Source: Flavobacterium flavigenum (GTDB lineage: Bacteria > Bacteroidota > Bacteroidia > Flavobacteriales > Flavobacteriaceae). From it: a stretch of 64,000 bases of DNA. Below, piece after piece: positions 1 through 7,740 of this stretch; position 1 is the first letter of the stretch, and every line of letters begins with the position of its first letter. The notes under the pieces were generated by a model, which was not told the origin of the DNA, did not search any database, and worked only from the letters and a program-made list of their open reading frames with translations. Position numbers and translations under genes: made by a program. Where the stretch lies: the NCBI RefSeq assembly GCF_027111255.2, contig NZ_CP114285.2:2418001-2482000 (forward strand), given 5' to 3'.

Positions 1-1127
1 TTCAGCTCTTTGGCTTCCTTAACTTCATATTGTTTTTGAACGATAATTGGCGAAGTCGTTTGTGCTCTCAAAATTCCTTTTGGTGCTTCCTGAACGACTA
101 CTTTTTTCCAATTCGAATCGTTGAATCCTTTGTTGTTCCAACCTTTTTGTTCCAAATTGGCATTATAATCTTCACCACCAAAAATGCTGTTGTAGGTAAT
201 CGGACTTTTGCTGTATTTCCAAGTTTCATCTGATTTTATGATGTCTTCGGAACCGTCTTTGTAAACCACTTTCATTTTTAAAAATAAAGTCGGCGGTCCA
301 AAACTCACATAAAACTTCGAATAGCGTTCGGCAAGCGTATTGTACATTCCGTTGCCTAACAACACACCAATTACGTTTTCACCATTTTGCAGTTCTTTCG
401 CAGTCAATTCATAAGTGTTGAAATTGACCGTTTTATCGTAGTCTGACCACAAAGGAGCAAACTCACTGTTGCCGATTTTCTTTCCGTTAATCGTCAATTC
501 ATAATGTCCTAAACCTGAAATGTAAACTACAGCTTCCTTGATTTCTTTCTTAACTTCAAAAGGTTTGCGAAGCATAATACTTCTGCGTGACAAAGAATCG
601 GAAGCGTTTATTAAAGACGCTTTTTTCTCTTTGTTGAAAGTGGCAGTATGATAATTTCGGCCTTCCGGCAAATGACTGTCAGCTTTTGTAATCGCGCCGA
701 TCCAGACTGGATTCAAATCTAATTGTGAAGGTGCGATTCTGAACGAAGCTGTTTTGCTCCAATTGGATGCTTTGCCTTTTTGATTCCACACTTTGACTTT
801 CCAGAAATATTTGGTTTCGCTTTTTAATGAAGTTCCTCCATAATTTATTTGAAGGTTTTTATCTGAATTTACTCTTCCGCTGTTCCAGATATCGCCGTTG
901 TCATTTTTTATATTTTCTTCCGAAGAAGAAACCAAAATTTGATAGCCTATTTGTGAGGCATAAAATTCTTTTGAAACCAACTGCCAGCTTAATCTTGGCT
1001 GATTTTGAATTACTGCTAATGGATTTTCGGCCATTTCGCAGGTCAAATGTTCAGCAGAAATTTGACCATTCGAGATGAATGTTATCAGAAGACAAAAGAG
1101 GAATAATATGTTTTTGAAAAACTTCAT
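1..1127 (-). CDS. Alpha-L-rhamnosidase, GH78 family (N-terminal part, cut by window edge)
   Basis: Secreted enzyme expected to remove terminal alpha-L-rhamnose from rhamnogalacturonan fragments. Only the first 375 codons are present and the frame is still open at base 1. Residues 1-22 form a signal peptide (hydrophobic ILFLFCLLITFIS, ending SNGQ). A fibronectin-like domain follows with the usual GH78 opening (LTCEMAENPLAV, PRLSWQLVS, QIGYQILVSS, about 27-70). Next comes the jelly-roll rhamnosidase N domain with LGHYELTINGKKIGN, GVLLGNGMY and ILRAQTTSPI. This order is typical of large GH78 enzymes of about 900-1100 residues; the catalytic alpha/alpha barrel must lie outside the window. It is the last visible gene of the susC-headed unit. 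The ATG at 1127 is directly followed by the signal peptide. Family assignment is firm; substrate is inferred from context. Confidence 0.88.
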   Translation of the reverse strand, partial: MKFFKNILFLFCLLITFISNGQISAEHLTCEMAENPLAVIQNQPRLSWQLVSKEFYASQIGYQILVSSSEENIKNDNGDIWNSGRVNSDKNLQINYGGTSLKSETKYFWKVKVWNQKGKASNWSKTASFRIAPSQLDLNPVWIGAITKADSHLPEGRNYHTATFNKEKKASLINASDSLSRRSIMLRKPFEVKKEIKEAVVYISGLGHYELTINGKKIGNSEFAPLWSDYDKTVNFNTYELTAKELQNGENVIGVLLGNGMYNTLAERYSKFYVSFGPPTLFLKMKVVYKDGSEDIIKSDETWKYSKSPITYNSIFGGEDYNANLEQKGWNNKGFNDSNWKKVVVQEAPKGILRAQTTSPIIVQKQYEVKEAKEL

Positions 1128-1138
1128 GTTATATTTTT

Positions 1139-1215
1139 TTACCACAAATTTTCACAAATTATTCTTTTTATTTCAGTTCAAAAATTTGCGTGAATTTGCG
1201 TATCTGTGATTCTTT
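1139..1215. repeat. Imperfect intergenic hairpin (CACAAATT / AATTTGCG type)
   Basis: Between two co-directional genes, CCACAAATTTTCACAAATT is followed by an imperfect inverted copy rich in AATTTGCG and ending TCTGTG. It resembles the CCACAGATT palindromes near 5965, 7600 and 57112. Probably a degenerate member of the local intergenic palindrome families. Confidence 0.45.
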
Positions 1216-1216
1216 T

Positions 1217-3091
1217 TTATAATTTTTTAGTAATCAACGATTGAATATTAAACACTGCTTCCGGGATTAATTTTTCTGCTTCCGGCAAATCAACGAAATC
1301 GTCTGTGTCAGGAGCTGTGTCCGGATTTGGAGAATATCTTTGCTCGCCTGTGCGGAACATAATACGCTCAAAGCCATCTACGGGAGCATAAAAAATCCTT
1401 GTTGATTCTTTTCCGTCGTTGACTTTTACGGTATACGAACGGGATTTTACATCCAGTTTTACTGTCACTGTGTATGATTTATTGGCTTCGTATTTAGTAA
1501 TACCACTATAACGCGCACCGTTTTTAACTTTCAGTTCTCCATCAGAATCGAATACCAATCTTACGGCTGGTAATCCCTGTTTATTTTGAAATTCCACCTG
1601 CATCAAACCGTGATTGTTTTGCTCTGGCACAACTTTAAATGTCGCTTCCATTTTTTGTGCAAACGGAATCACACGCTCAGCTCTGGAATAATCAAAATAA
1701 TCCTGATCTCTTAAAGTCAATGTTTTTTTGCCATCTGCTTTCTTTTCTATTTTGGTGGATGCCCACGACAAATCATAGGTATTCCAAAGTTTCAATTCTT
1801 CGCCATTTGGCAAATCGTTGAAAACATCATTTACGTCATTAGCAACTACGCTCGTTACCGGAACCGGAATTGATGCTACCCAAATATCTTCTTTGTTCAC
1901 GCTGTAACCTACCCAGATTTTTCCGTCCGGCGGAGTTCCGTTTTTTTCGGTGATTCCGCGAACGTATTGCGGACCGGCAGATTTGTAGTTTCCGCCATAT
2001 CGCATTGGACTCACTTCTCCGTGAACCAATAATAAATCTTTGTAATTCAAACCATCATCAGAAGTTGAAATCGCCAATGGCCAACGGTATTCTGATGGAT
2101 TGTACAGGGTTGCATAACGGTTATCAGAGGTTTTTTGTCCCCAGATTTTGGCATTGCTGTTTACAAAACCCGGTGCACGCAACGGCATATATTCCCATGA
2201 TTTTCCGCCATCTTTACTTACCGAAGTTAAGGCGTGTTTCCATAAACCTACTACGTTTCCGTTTGGTAAATGGTAATAACTAAAGGCTTTGTATGGTTTT
2301 TGTAATGGAATCAATTCGTCATCGCGGTCAGCTTCTTCTACCCATTGCTGTAAAACCAAAGGTTCTTTCAGGATTTCCTCGCAGGCTTTTATCAGTCCTT
2401 TGTCTTTTGCTTTGGTATAAAATGGAAATGCCGATTTCGATTTATCCCAGGTTTTATTGTATCTGATGAAATAGATTTCGCCGAAACTGCCGTCTTTTTT
2501 GATTTCGCGAATTACACGCCCAATTCCTTTTCCGTCATTGGGATCGTCTTTTTCATCCATCGCGATTCCGTAATAGGCTAAGGCAAAAAGTCGTTTGTCT
2601 TTTGAGGTGTAAAACCCCATTCGTTGGTGCATAATCGCATCCAGATTTTTGGCTACACCTTCTACTCCTTCTTTTTTCCAGCCGTCCGGAATGTGATAAA
2701 TTGGAAAAATTACCTGAGGTTTTGTCCAGGTCACACCATCTTTTGAAGTTAACATCAAAGTCTGGCTCGGTGGAATATGTTCTCCGGTTGGATCGCTTAA
2801 ATAATGCAAGTAAAAGGTATTGTTCCAATACGCCATCATTGGCTGGTGGTTGTAGGTCCATCCAAAACCATCTGCTTTTTCAGGATGTTCACGGCTTGCA
2901 CGCATAATCTGGGTAGCGTGAACACCAACTGCCGGACTTAATTGTCCGTGATGATAATCTATATTGGAGAGTGTTTTGCCTGTGTATCGTATCGTGTCAT
3001 TTTGTGCCTGTGCAAAAGTTACTACTCCGCAAGTCAACAGGATTACTGATGCTGTTACGATATTGGTTTTTATGTTTTTAAATGCAATCAT
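1217..3091 (-). CDS. Secreted sialidase-fold (BNR repeat) protein with C-terminal beta-sandwich
   Basis: Function not known; probably a glycoside hydrolase acting on a pectin fragment. A signal peptide ends near residue 30 (FAQAQ). The body is a probable six-bladed beta-propeller: Asp-box-like segments TSKDGVTWTK, SVSKDGGKSWEYM and STSDDGLNYKDL are visible. From about residue 430 a beta-sandwich of concanavalin/LamG type follows (KLWNTYDLSWAST, MEATFKVVPE, LMQVEFQNKQG). Sialidase-fold proteins in pectin loci are often labelled exo-sialidases, but sialic acid is not a pectin sugar, so that name would mislead. It lies between the GH43 and GH78 genes at the distal end of the susC unit. Start ATG at 3091. 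Fold is reasonably supported; substrate is open. Confidence 0.75.
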   Translation of the reverse strand: MIAFKNIKTNIVTASVILLTCGVVTFAQAQNDTIRYTGKTLSNIDYHHGQLSPAVGVHATQIMRASREHPEKADGFGWTYNHQPMMAYWNNTFYLHYLSDPTGEHIPPSQTLMLTSKDGVTWTKPQVIFPIYHIPDGWKKEGVEGVAKNLDAIMHQRMGFYTSKDKRLFALAYYGIAMDEKDDPNDGKGIGRVIREIKKDGSFGEIYFIRYNKTWDKSKSAFPFYTKAKDKGLIKACEEILKEPLVLQQWVEEADRDDELIPLQKPYKAFSYYHLPNGNVVGLWKHALTSVSKDGGKSWEYMPLRAPGFVNSNAKIWGQKTSDNRYATLYNPSEYRWPLAISTSDDGLNYKDLLLVHGEVSPMRYGGNYKSAGPQYVRGITEKNGTPPDGKIWVGYSVNKEDIWVASIPVPVTSVVANDVNDVFNDLPNGEELKLWNTYDLSWASTKIEKKADGKKTLTLRDQDYFDYSRAERVIPFAQKMEATFKVVPEQNNHGLMQVEFQNKQGLPAVRLVFDSDGELKVKNGARYSGITKYEANKSYTVTVKLDVKSRSYTVKVNDGKESTRIFYAPVDGFERIMFRTGEQRYSPNPDTAPDTDDFVDLPEAEKLIPEAVFNIQSLITKKL

Positions 3092-3105
3092 TATCTTAAC
3101 TTTTT

Positions 3106-3169
3106 ATCTGCTTGATCTGCTAAATCTGCGTGAAAAATTACTCTCGCAGATTCTGCAGATTAAGCAGAT
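3106..3169. repeat. CGCAGATT-family palindrome
   Basis: An imperfect inverted repeat, about 25 bases per arm: ATCTGCTTGATCTGC opens the left arm at 3106 and TAAGCAGAT closes the right arm at 3169. The arms match except for a few positions around a loop of about 14 bases. Related copies or half-copies occur at 4160, 5921, 7650, 13505 and 34617, always between genes. Confidence 0.7.
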
Positions 3170-3175
3170 TATTTT

Positions 3176-4093
3176 TTATTTTCTTTCAATTAATCCTTTT
3201 AGAACTTCTTCGGAAATTGTGGTGATAGTTCCATGTTTGTGACCTTCGGGTAATTTTATTTTAGAGGATACATCTTCGAATTTTACAAAATCTGAAGTGC
3301 TTAAGGCTTTGTAATTTTTGGATCCGTAATTGTCATAATACAACAGCCATTTTTTACCGACTTTTACGACCGTTGGCCCTTCTGATAAATATTCCGTTAG
3401 GGGTTTTGATCTTTTTTCAAATGGTCCTAAAGGCGATTTCCCAAAGGCTACTTCTATGTTTCGCATCGGTCTGGTGTTGTCTTTTAAAACCAGGACATAA
3501 TCTTGCTTGCCTTTTTTTACAATCACGCAATCAATGACGCTGAAACCGGGATCGTAATATAATTTTGTATCTGAAAACGTTTTGAAATCTTTGGTCGTTA
3601 CATAATACATTCGGTGGTTATTTTTCTCGTCTTCTACTCCTTTTTCAAATCGGAATGGGATTGTTGATGCCCAGATAATGATGTATTCTTTTTTGACATC
3701 GTCATAAAAAATCTCGGGCGCCCACACGTTTACGACTTCGGGTTCGTGTTTCATTACGGGAATGTATTCCTGTTTTGACCAATGAATCAGGTCTTTTGAA
3801 CTGGCATATCCAAAACCGTTTCCACCTTTCCAGTCGGTTGTCCAGACCATATGATAGGTTCCGTCTGCGCCTTTTGTGATGGACGGGTCACGCATAATTT
3901 TGCTCGCTCCAATTTCTGGTTTCAGGAATGATCCTTCCAAGCCTTTCCAGTTGTAACCGTCTTCGCTGTAGGCGAGATACAAACCTTCGGTAGCCGGTTC
4001 ACGAAAAGAAGTGAACAGGTAAAGTTCTTTCTTTTTCTGGGAATAACTGACCGCGAAAAGTGAAAGCGTTAATATGATGAATATTTTTTTCAT
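3176..4093 (-). CDS. Glycoside hydrolase family 43 (arabinofuranosidase/galactosidase/xylosidase type)
   Basis: Secreted single-domain five-bladed beta-propeller hydrolase, 305 residues. The signal peptide covers about residues 1-18 (IFIILTLSLFAVSYSQ). GH43 hallmarks are visible in order: MRDPSI with Asp69, VWAPEIFYD (123-131), SVIDC with Asp188 as the likely pKa-setting residue, and SEGPTV with Glu238 as the likely general acid. No carbohydrate-binding module is attached, so it is a minimal family member. It sits between the GH28 and sialidase-fold genes, suggesting removal of arabinose or galactose side chains of rhamnogalacturonan after backbone cutting. The exact sugar cannot be read from the sequence. 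Start ATG at 4093. Confidence 0.87.
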   Translation of the reverse strand: MKKIFIILTLSLFAVSYSQKKKELYLFTSFREPATEGLYLAYSEDGYNWKGLEGSFLKPEIGASKIMRDPSITKGADGTYHMVWTTDWKGGNGFGYASSKDLIHWSKQEYIPVMKHEPEVVNVWAPEIFYDDVKKEYIIIWASTIPFRFEKGVEDEKNNHRMYYVTTKDFKTFSDTKLYYDPGFSVIDCVIVKKGKQDYVLVLKDNTRPMRNIEVAFGKSPLGPFEKRSKPLTEYLSEGPTVVKVGKKWLLYYDNYGSKNYKALSTSDFVKFEDVSSKIKLPEGHKHGTITTISEEVLKGLIERK

Positions 4094-4206
4094 TGTTATT
4101 TTTTTATCCTTACCAAAGGTTTCATTGTTAAGTTATCTCCAAATATCAGCGTTAAAAACTAGCACGCAGATTCAGCAGATTTTTTTTTGCTTATTAAACC
4201 AAATGC

Positions 4207-4300
4207 TTCTCTTTAGCCCCGATAGCAGTGGAAATCCTTGTAAGCCGGTGTTCGGCTTACAAGATTGTAACGGATAGCGGGACGGTGCTTCCTGAAAATG
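4207..4300. repeat. Intergenic repeat with hairpin (TTAGCCCCGAT type)
   Basis: This gene-free stretch carries TTTAGCCCCGATAGCAGTGG followed by AAATCCTTG and a strong hairpin, CTTGTAAGCCGG...TCGGCTTACAAG. The TTAGCCCCGAT...GTGGAAATCCTT block recurs in inverted orientation at about 39196-39240 (two thirds of the way through the window), so it is a dispersed intergenic element rather than gene remains. Confidence 0.6.
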
Positions 4301-4330
4301 CCCAATATTTCTGCTTCTAAAAAATAATAT

Positions 4331-5905
4331 TTATTCTGTAATTGCTTTTTTATCCAGGTCTTTTCCTTTTTTAACAGCAGTTGTTACGTTATTGAAAACA
4401 TTATTTTTTACAAATATATTTTTCGTGTCTTTTCCATTGGCTTCGATGAAAATATCGGTGGCGTTGAACGGAAAATTGTTGTTGATCATAATGTTCGAGG
4501 CGTTATCGATTTTGATGACCGGAACGCCTTTGAGCGGTGTCGATGAACCTACGTTGTCCAAAATCAGGTTTTTGGAATCGATGATTTTGAAAGAAGAACC
4601 CACGGTCGCATTGACTTTTACATCGTGAAATTCAACATCGGTGGCTGTGTTTACGGTAAAACCTTCCTTGCCGTCCATATTGATGTTCGAGAACGTGATG
4701 TTTTGAATTGGCATTTCAACAATTCCACGAACGAAGCCGGCTTTGTTGACATTTCCTCCCGTAACATCGCTGATGTGGATGTTTCTGAAAATTGGCGTAC
4801 GCTCAGTTACCGGTTCAACTGGATTGTCTTTGTCGTAGAATAAATCTAAAATAATAGCTTCTTCCTTGATGTTTTTCATGACAATATTGTCGACGCGAAT
4901 GTCTTCTACAACTCCTCCACGACCACGGGCCGATTTGATACGGATTCCTCTGTCGGTTCCGTCGAAAACGCAGTTGGAAATTGTAATTTTTTTGATTCCG
5001 CCTGACATTTCACTTCCAATTACAACTCCGCCGTGACCGCTTAACATGGTGCAGTTCGTGATCGTTACATTTTCGGTTGCTTTTCCGTATTTACGACCAT
5101 CTGCATCACGACCTGATTTGATAGTGATACAGTCGTCGCCTACGCTGATATGACAGTTTGAAATGTGAACGTTGGTGCAGGACGAAGGATTGATTCCGTC
5201 TGTGTTTGGCGAATGCGGATTGTTGATTGTGATTCCGGTTACGGTTACGTTGTCGCAGAATTCAGGATTGATCGTCCAGAAAGGGGAATTTTTGAAGGTT
5301 ACGCCTTCGATTAAAATATTCTTGCAATTGTAAGCCTGAAAAAAAGAAGGTCTGAAAAAGTGTTTATCAATCGTTCTTTTATAGTAAGGTTCGTACACAA
5401 TTCCTTTGTTTTGCTCGGTCCACATTTTTTGGTATTTGGTTTCCGGAATCAGACCTTTGGCAGTTTCGATTCGGTAGACTTCATTCCACCACGCTTTTCC
5501 CTGACCGTCGATTACGCCTCTTCCTGTGATGGTGATGTTTTCGACGTCTTTTGCATAAAATAATGGAGAGAAAGACTGCATCACGATTCCTTCGTAACGC
5601 ATTTCGACATACGGAAGATAATCATCGAAGTTCTCCGAAAATTTTAAAAGTGCACCCGAATCTAAATGAATCGTGATGTTGCTTTTTAGTTTTAAGGCTC
5701 CTGTTAAGTATTCTCCGGCTGGGAAAAAGATGGTTCCTCCTCCATTTTTAGATGCTTTTTCGATGGCATTTTGAATAGCTTCAGTACATTTTATTCCTTT
5801 GTTGTTTCCGCCTTCGTTGAGGATATTGAGCCAGCCGTCATTGGCGAAGGCTGAAGTTATTCCCGTTAGGAAGCAGAGTATGATTATGATGTTTTTGATT
5901 TTCAT
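4331..5905 (-). CDS. Polygalacturonase-like glycoside hydrolase family 28
   Basis: Secreted right-handed beta-helix enzyme, 524 residues, hydrolysing alpha-1,4-linked galacturonic acid or galacturonate-rhamnose linkages. Signal peptide residues 1-21. An N-terminal beta-helix cap follows (AIQNAIEKASKNGGGTIFFP). All four GH28 signatures are intact: NTDG (234-237, catalytic Asp236), GDD (256-258), GHG (290-292) and RIK (322-324). It is 40 percent identical at most by eye to the second GH28 gene at 60152, which carries NGDG instead of NTDG, so the two probably differ in substrate. It is in the susC-headed unit between GH140 and GH43 genes. Rhamnogalacturonan hydrolase or exo-polygalacturonase activity are both possible. 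Start ATG at 5905. Confidence 0.92.
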   Translation of the reverse strand: MKIKNIIIILCFLTGITSAFANDGWLNILNEGGNNKGIKCTEAIQNAIEKASKNGGGTIFFPAGEYLTGALKLKSNITIHLDSGALLKFSENFDDYLPYVEMRYEGIVMQSFSPLFYAKDVENITITGRGVIDGQGKAWWNEVYRIETAKGLIPETKYQKMWTEQNKGIVYEPYYKRTIDKHFFRPSFFQAYNCKNILIEGVTFKNSPFWTINPEFCDNVTVTGITINNPHSPNTDGINPSSCTNVHISNCHISVGDDCITIKSGRDADGRKYGKATENVTITNCTMLSGHGGVVIGSEMSGGIKKITISNCVFDGTDRGIRIKSARGRGGVVEDIRVDNIVMKNIKEEAIILDLFYDKDNPVEPVTERTPIFRNIHISDVTGGNVNKAGFVRGIVEMPIQNITFSNINMDGKEGFTVNTATDVEFHDVKVNATVGSSFKIIDSKNLILDNVGSSTPLKGVPVIKIDNASNIMINNNFPFNATDIFIEANGKDTKNIFVKNNVFNNVTTAVKKGKDLDKKAITE

Positions 5906-5920
5906 GATGTATTTTTTGTT

Positions 5921-6040
5921 CTCGCAGATTTTGCAGATTGCGCGGGATTTTTATTTTATTTTGCCACAGATTAAAAGATTTTCACAGATTATTTTTGCTT
6001 TTTTATCTGCTGGATCTGCTAAATCTGCGGGAGATATTTT
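5921..6040. repeat. CGCAGATT and CCACAGATT palindromes
   Basis: Between the GH28 and GH140 genes, a CTCGCAGATT half and a later TCTGCTAAATCTGCGGGAG half form an imperfect long inverted repeat. A CCACAGATTAAAAGATTTTCACAGATT segment lies between them. Nothing coding is seen in this stretch. Confidence 0.55.
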
Positions 6041-6052
6041 TTATTCTCATTT

Positions 6053-6152
6053 TTGTCATCCTGACGGAGGAAGGATCTCCGTTAGTAGCTCCGCATGCTA
6101 AAATAGCTTTGTGTTAGTTTCTTGCGGAGATCCCTCGTTCCTCGGGATGACA
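6053..6152. repeat. MITE-like palindrome with TTGTCATCC ends
   Basis: About 100 bases bounded by TTGTCATCC on the left and GGATGACAA on the right. The arms pair over roughly 29 bases, including GGATCTCCG against CGGAGATCC. It resembles the TTGTCATTT element at 41063 in length and ends. Such elements are widespread non-coding repeats in Flavobacterium; no transposase is present. Confidence 0.65.
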
Positions 6153-6161
6153 ATATTGTGG

Positions 6162-7562
6162 TTAATTTGAACTTAAAATTAAAACCCAGTCGTTTCCGTC
6201 TTCTTTTTTGCCGGAAGGCTGGAACTCTTTAGTTCCTTTGTTTTTAAATATTCCGATTTTTGTTTTTTTACCGTTTCTTGGGTTGTACCAGGTGGCTGTT
6301 ACCTTATCTCCTGAAATTTTACCCATATTCACTGTGATTTTTCTTCCGGTATAAGTATAAATCAAGGCATAATCATTTCCTCTTGTCGCCACCTGATAAT
6401 CGTATTTTTCACCTTGATTGGCCACTAACGACTGATCGGGAATTCTTTCAAAATAGGGGAATTCCAGCATCAGATTTTTAATGTGTACCATTTGTCCTGC
6501 TCCGGGAGCATTGATGGCTGATGTCCATAATTCTTTGTTTCCGTAGGCTGGTTTATCGCCTTTTCTGAACATTTGCATTACCGCATTATGGCCGTAAGTG
6601 TAACCTGCTCCGCCTGCGAAAACTGACCAGTAACCGTAACGACGCACATCATTTGCGGTCCATTTTGGCTGTAAGGTGTCGTGCAGACCGTGTGGAATTC
6701 CCTCGTAAGATGGCTCTCCGTCGAGTGTTGGTTTGGTTGGTTTTAAGTCCCAGTCTCTATGAACGAATTTGTAATTATCTTCTTTGAAAGGTTTCACCGA
6801 ATCCTGATCGTATCTTCGGTGTCCGGATTGAAACATATTGAAATCCAGCCAGCTTGCATTATGAAAATTTTCTGAAGAATCGGTTCTTCCGAAAGGGTGG
6901 AAAGTCACCAACTGATCAGGATTACTGGTTTTTAAAGTGTTTCCGAGTGCGTTCCAGATGTCCTGGAATTTATCTCCGTAAGTATCGCCACCGTTCAGCC
7001 AGATTATATTGGTTCTTTTTTTATATCGATCGGCTAAAAATTTTGCATATTTTTCAACATCCACTTTCGTTACCTTACTTTTATCACTACTGATATTTGT
7101 TCCCCAAACCGGCACCATCGCAAGGTAGATTCCGTTTTTTTGCGCTACATCCAAAGTATAATCGATGTGGTCCCAGTAATCGTATTCTGGAGCATCATTT
7201 GGATCGTTACCAGGTGACGTAATTTGCTGGGACAGATTATCATTCATTAACGCCTGATCGCCATACGCATTTACGGCATTCACATTATGCAAAACCATTA
7301 CCTGAACGACGTTAAATCCTTTTGCTTTTCGATCCTGAAGATATTTTTCAACACCTGCCCTGTCCAGTTTTCCGAATGTCAGCCAGCCTGTATCGCCTAA
7401 CCAAAAGAAAGGTTTTCCGTCTTCGGTTACAAAATAATGTTTGTTTTCGGAAACTTTAAGTTTTGGTAATGCTTTTGATTTTGCAGATTGCGAAAATCCG
7501 CTTTGTACTGTCAACATAAAGCTTATGCTCAGGGCAAATAAGTATTTATTTTTCAGGTTCAT
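6162..7562 (-). CDS. GH140-type hydrolase (apiosidase-like, DUF4038)
   Basis: Secreted TIM-barrel enzyme of the DUF4038/GH140 group; the characterised member releases apiose-linked side chains of rhamnogalacturonan II. The chosen ATG at 7562 gives 466 residues with a clean signal peptide (LFALSISFMLTVQSGFSQS); an in-frame ATG at 7601 only adds a polar stretch. The barrel opens with FFWLGDTGWL. WLNGGDTYGD supplies Asp193 and LDGEPSYEG supplies Glu283, which by spacing match the catalytic Asp and Glu that I recall for BT1012. A C-terminal beta-sandwich (from about 380) ends with WYNPRNGKKT and DWVLIL, as in relatives. Located between the beta-helix/TIM and GH28 genes. Family assignment is strong; apiose specificity is inferred. 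Confidence 0.85.
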   Translation of the reverse strand: MNLKNKYLFALSISFMLTVQSGFSQSAKSKALPKLKVSENKHYFVTEDGKPFFWLGDTGWLTFGKLDRAGVEKYLQDRKAKGFNVVQVMVLHNVNAVNAYGDQALMNDNLSQQITSPGNDPNDAPEYDYWDHIDYTLDVAQKNGIYLAMVPVWGTNISSDKSKVTKVDVEKYAKFLADRYKKRTNIIWLNGGDTYGDKFQDIWNALGNTLKTSNPDQLVTFHPFGRTDSSENFHNASWLDFNMFQSGHRRYDQDSVKPFKEDNYKFVHRDWDLKPTKPTLDGEPSYEGIPHGLHDTLQPKWTANDVRRYGYWSVFAGGAGYTYGHNAVMQMFRKGDKPAYGNKELWTSAINAPGAGQMVHIKNLMLEFPYFERIPDQSLVANQGEKYDYQVATRGNDYALIYTYTGRKITVNMGKISGDKVTATWYNPRNGKKTKIGIFKNKGTKEFQPSGKKEDGNDWVLILSSN

Positions 7563-7586
7563 TTTATTTTTATTTTGAATTGTGTA

Positions 7587-7673
7587 TTTATTTTTTGCCA
7601 CAGATTAGAAAGATTAAATGGATTTTTCTTTTCTGTCTATTAATTTTTCTCGCAGATTTGGCAGATAAAGCAG
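7587..7673. repeat. CCACAGATT and CGCAGATT repeat segments
   Basis: Upstream of the GH140 gene are GCCACAGATTAGAAAGATT and CTCGCAGATTTGGCAGATAA, one copy each of the two local intergenic repeat types. No gene is seen. Confidence 0.5.
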
Positions 7674-7675
7674 AT

Positions 7676-7727
7676 TTAATTCTTAATTCTTAATTCTTAA
7701 TTCTTAATTCTTAATTCTTAATTCTTA
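7676..7727. repeat. Heptamer tandem repeat, seven copies of TTAATTC
   Basis: Seven perfect head-to-tail copies of TTAATTC run from 7676 to 7724, followed by a partial TTA. The array lies just after the stop of the large beta-helix gene and upstream of the GH140 start. Perfect copies imply recent slippage, so copy number may vary between strains. Confidence 0.9.
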
Positions 7728-7740
7728 TATGTAATCTTGA

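Noticed and set aside
1639..2283. Plus-strand open frames opposite the sialidase-fold gene
   Set aside because: They lie opposite a long gene with signal peptide and family motifs and have no coding features; the same holds for other antisense frames across the locus.
1217..3091. Calling the propeller protein an exo-sialidase
   Set aside because: Fold similarity alone does not support this in a pectin locus; catalytic arginines were not identified.
7676..7727. Heptamer array as a CRISPR or attachment site
   Set aside because: No spacers or integrase; it is a simple tandem repeat.
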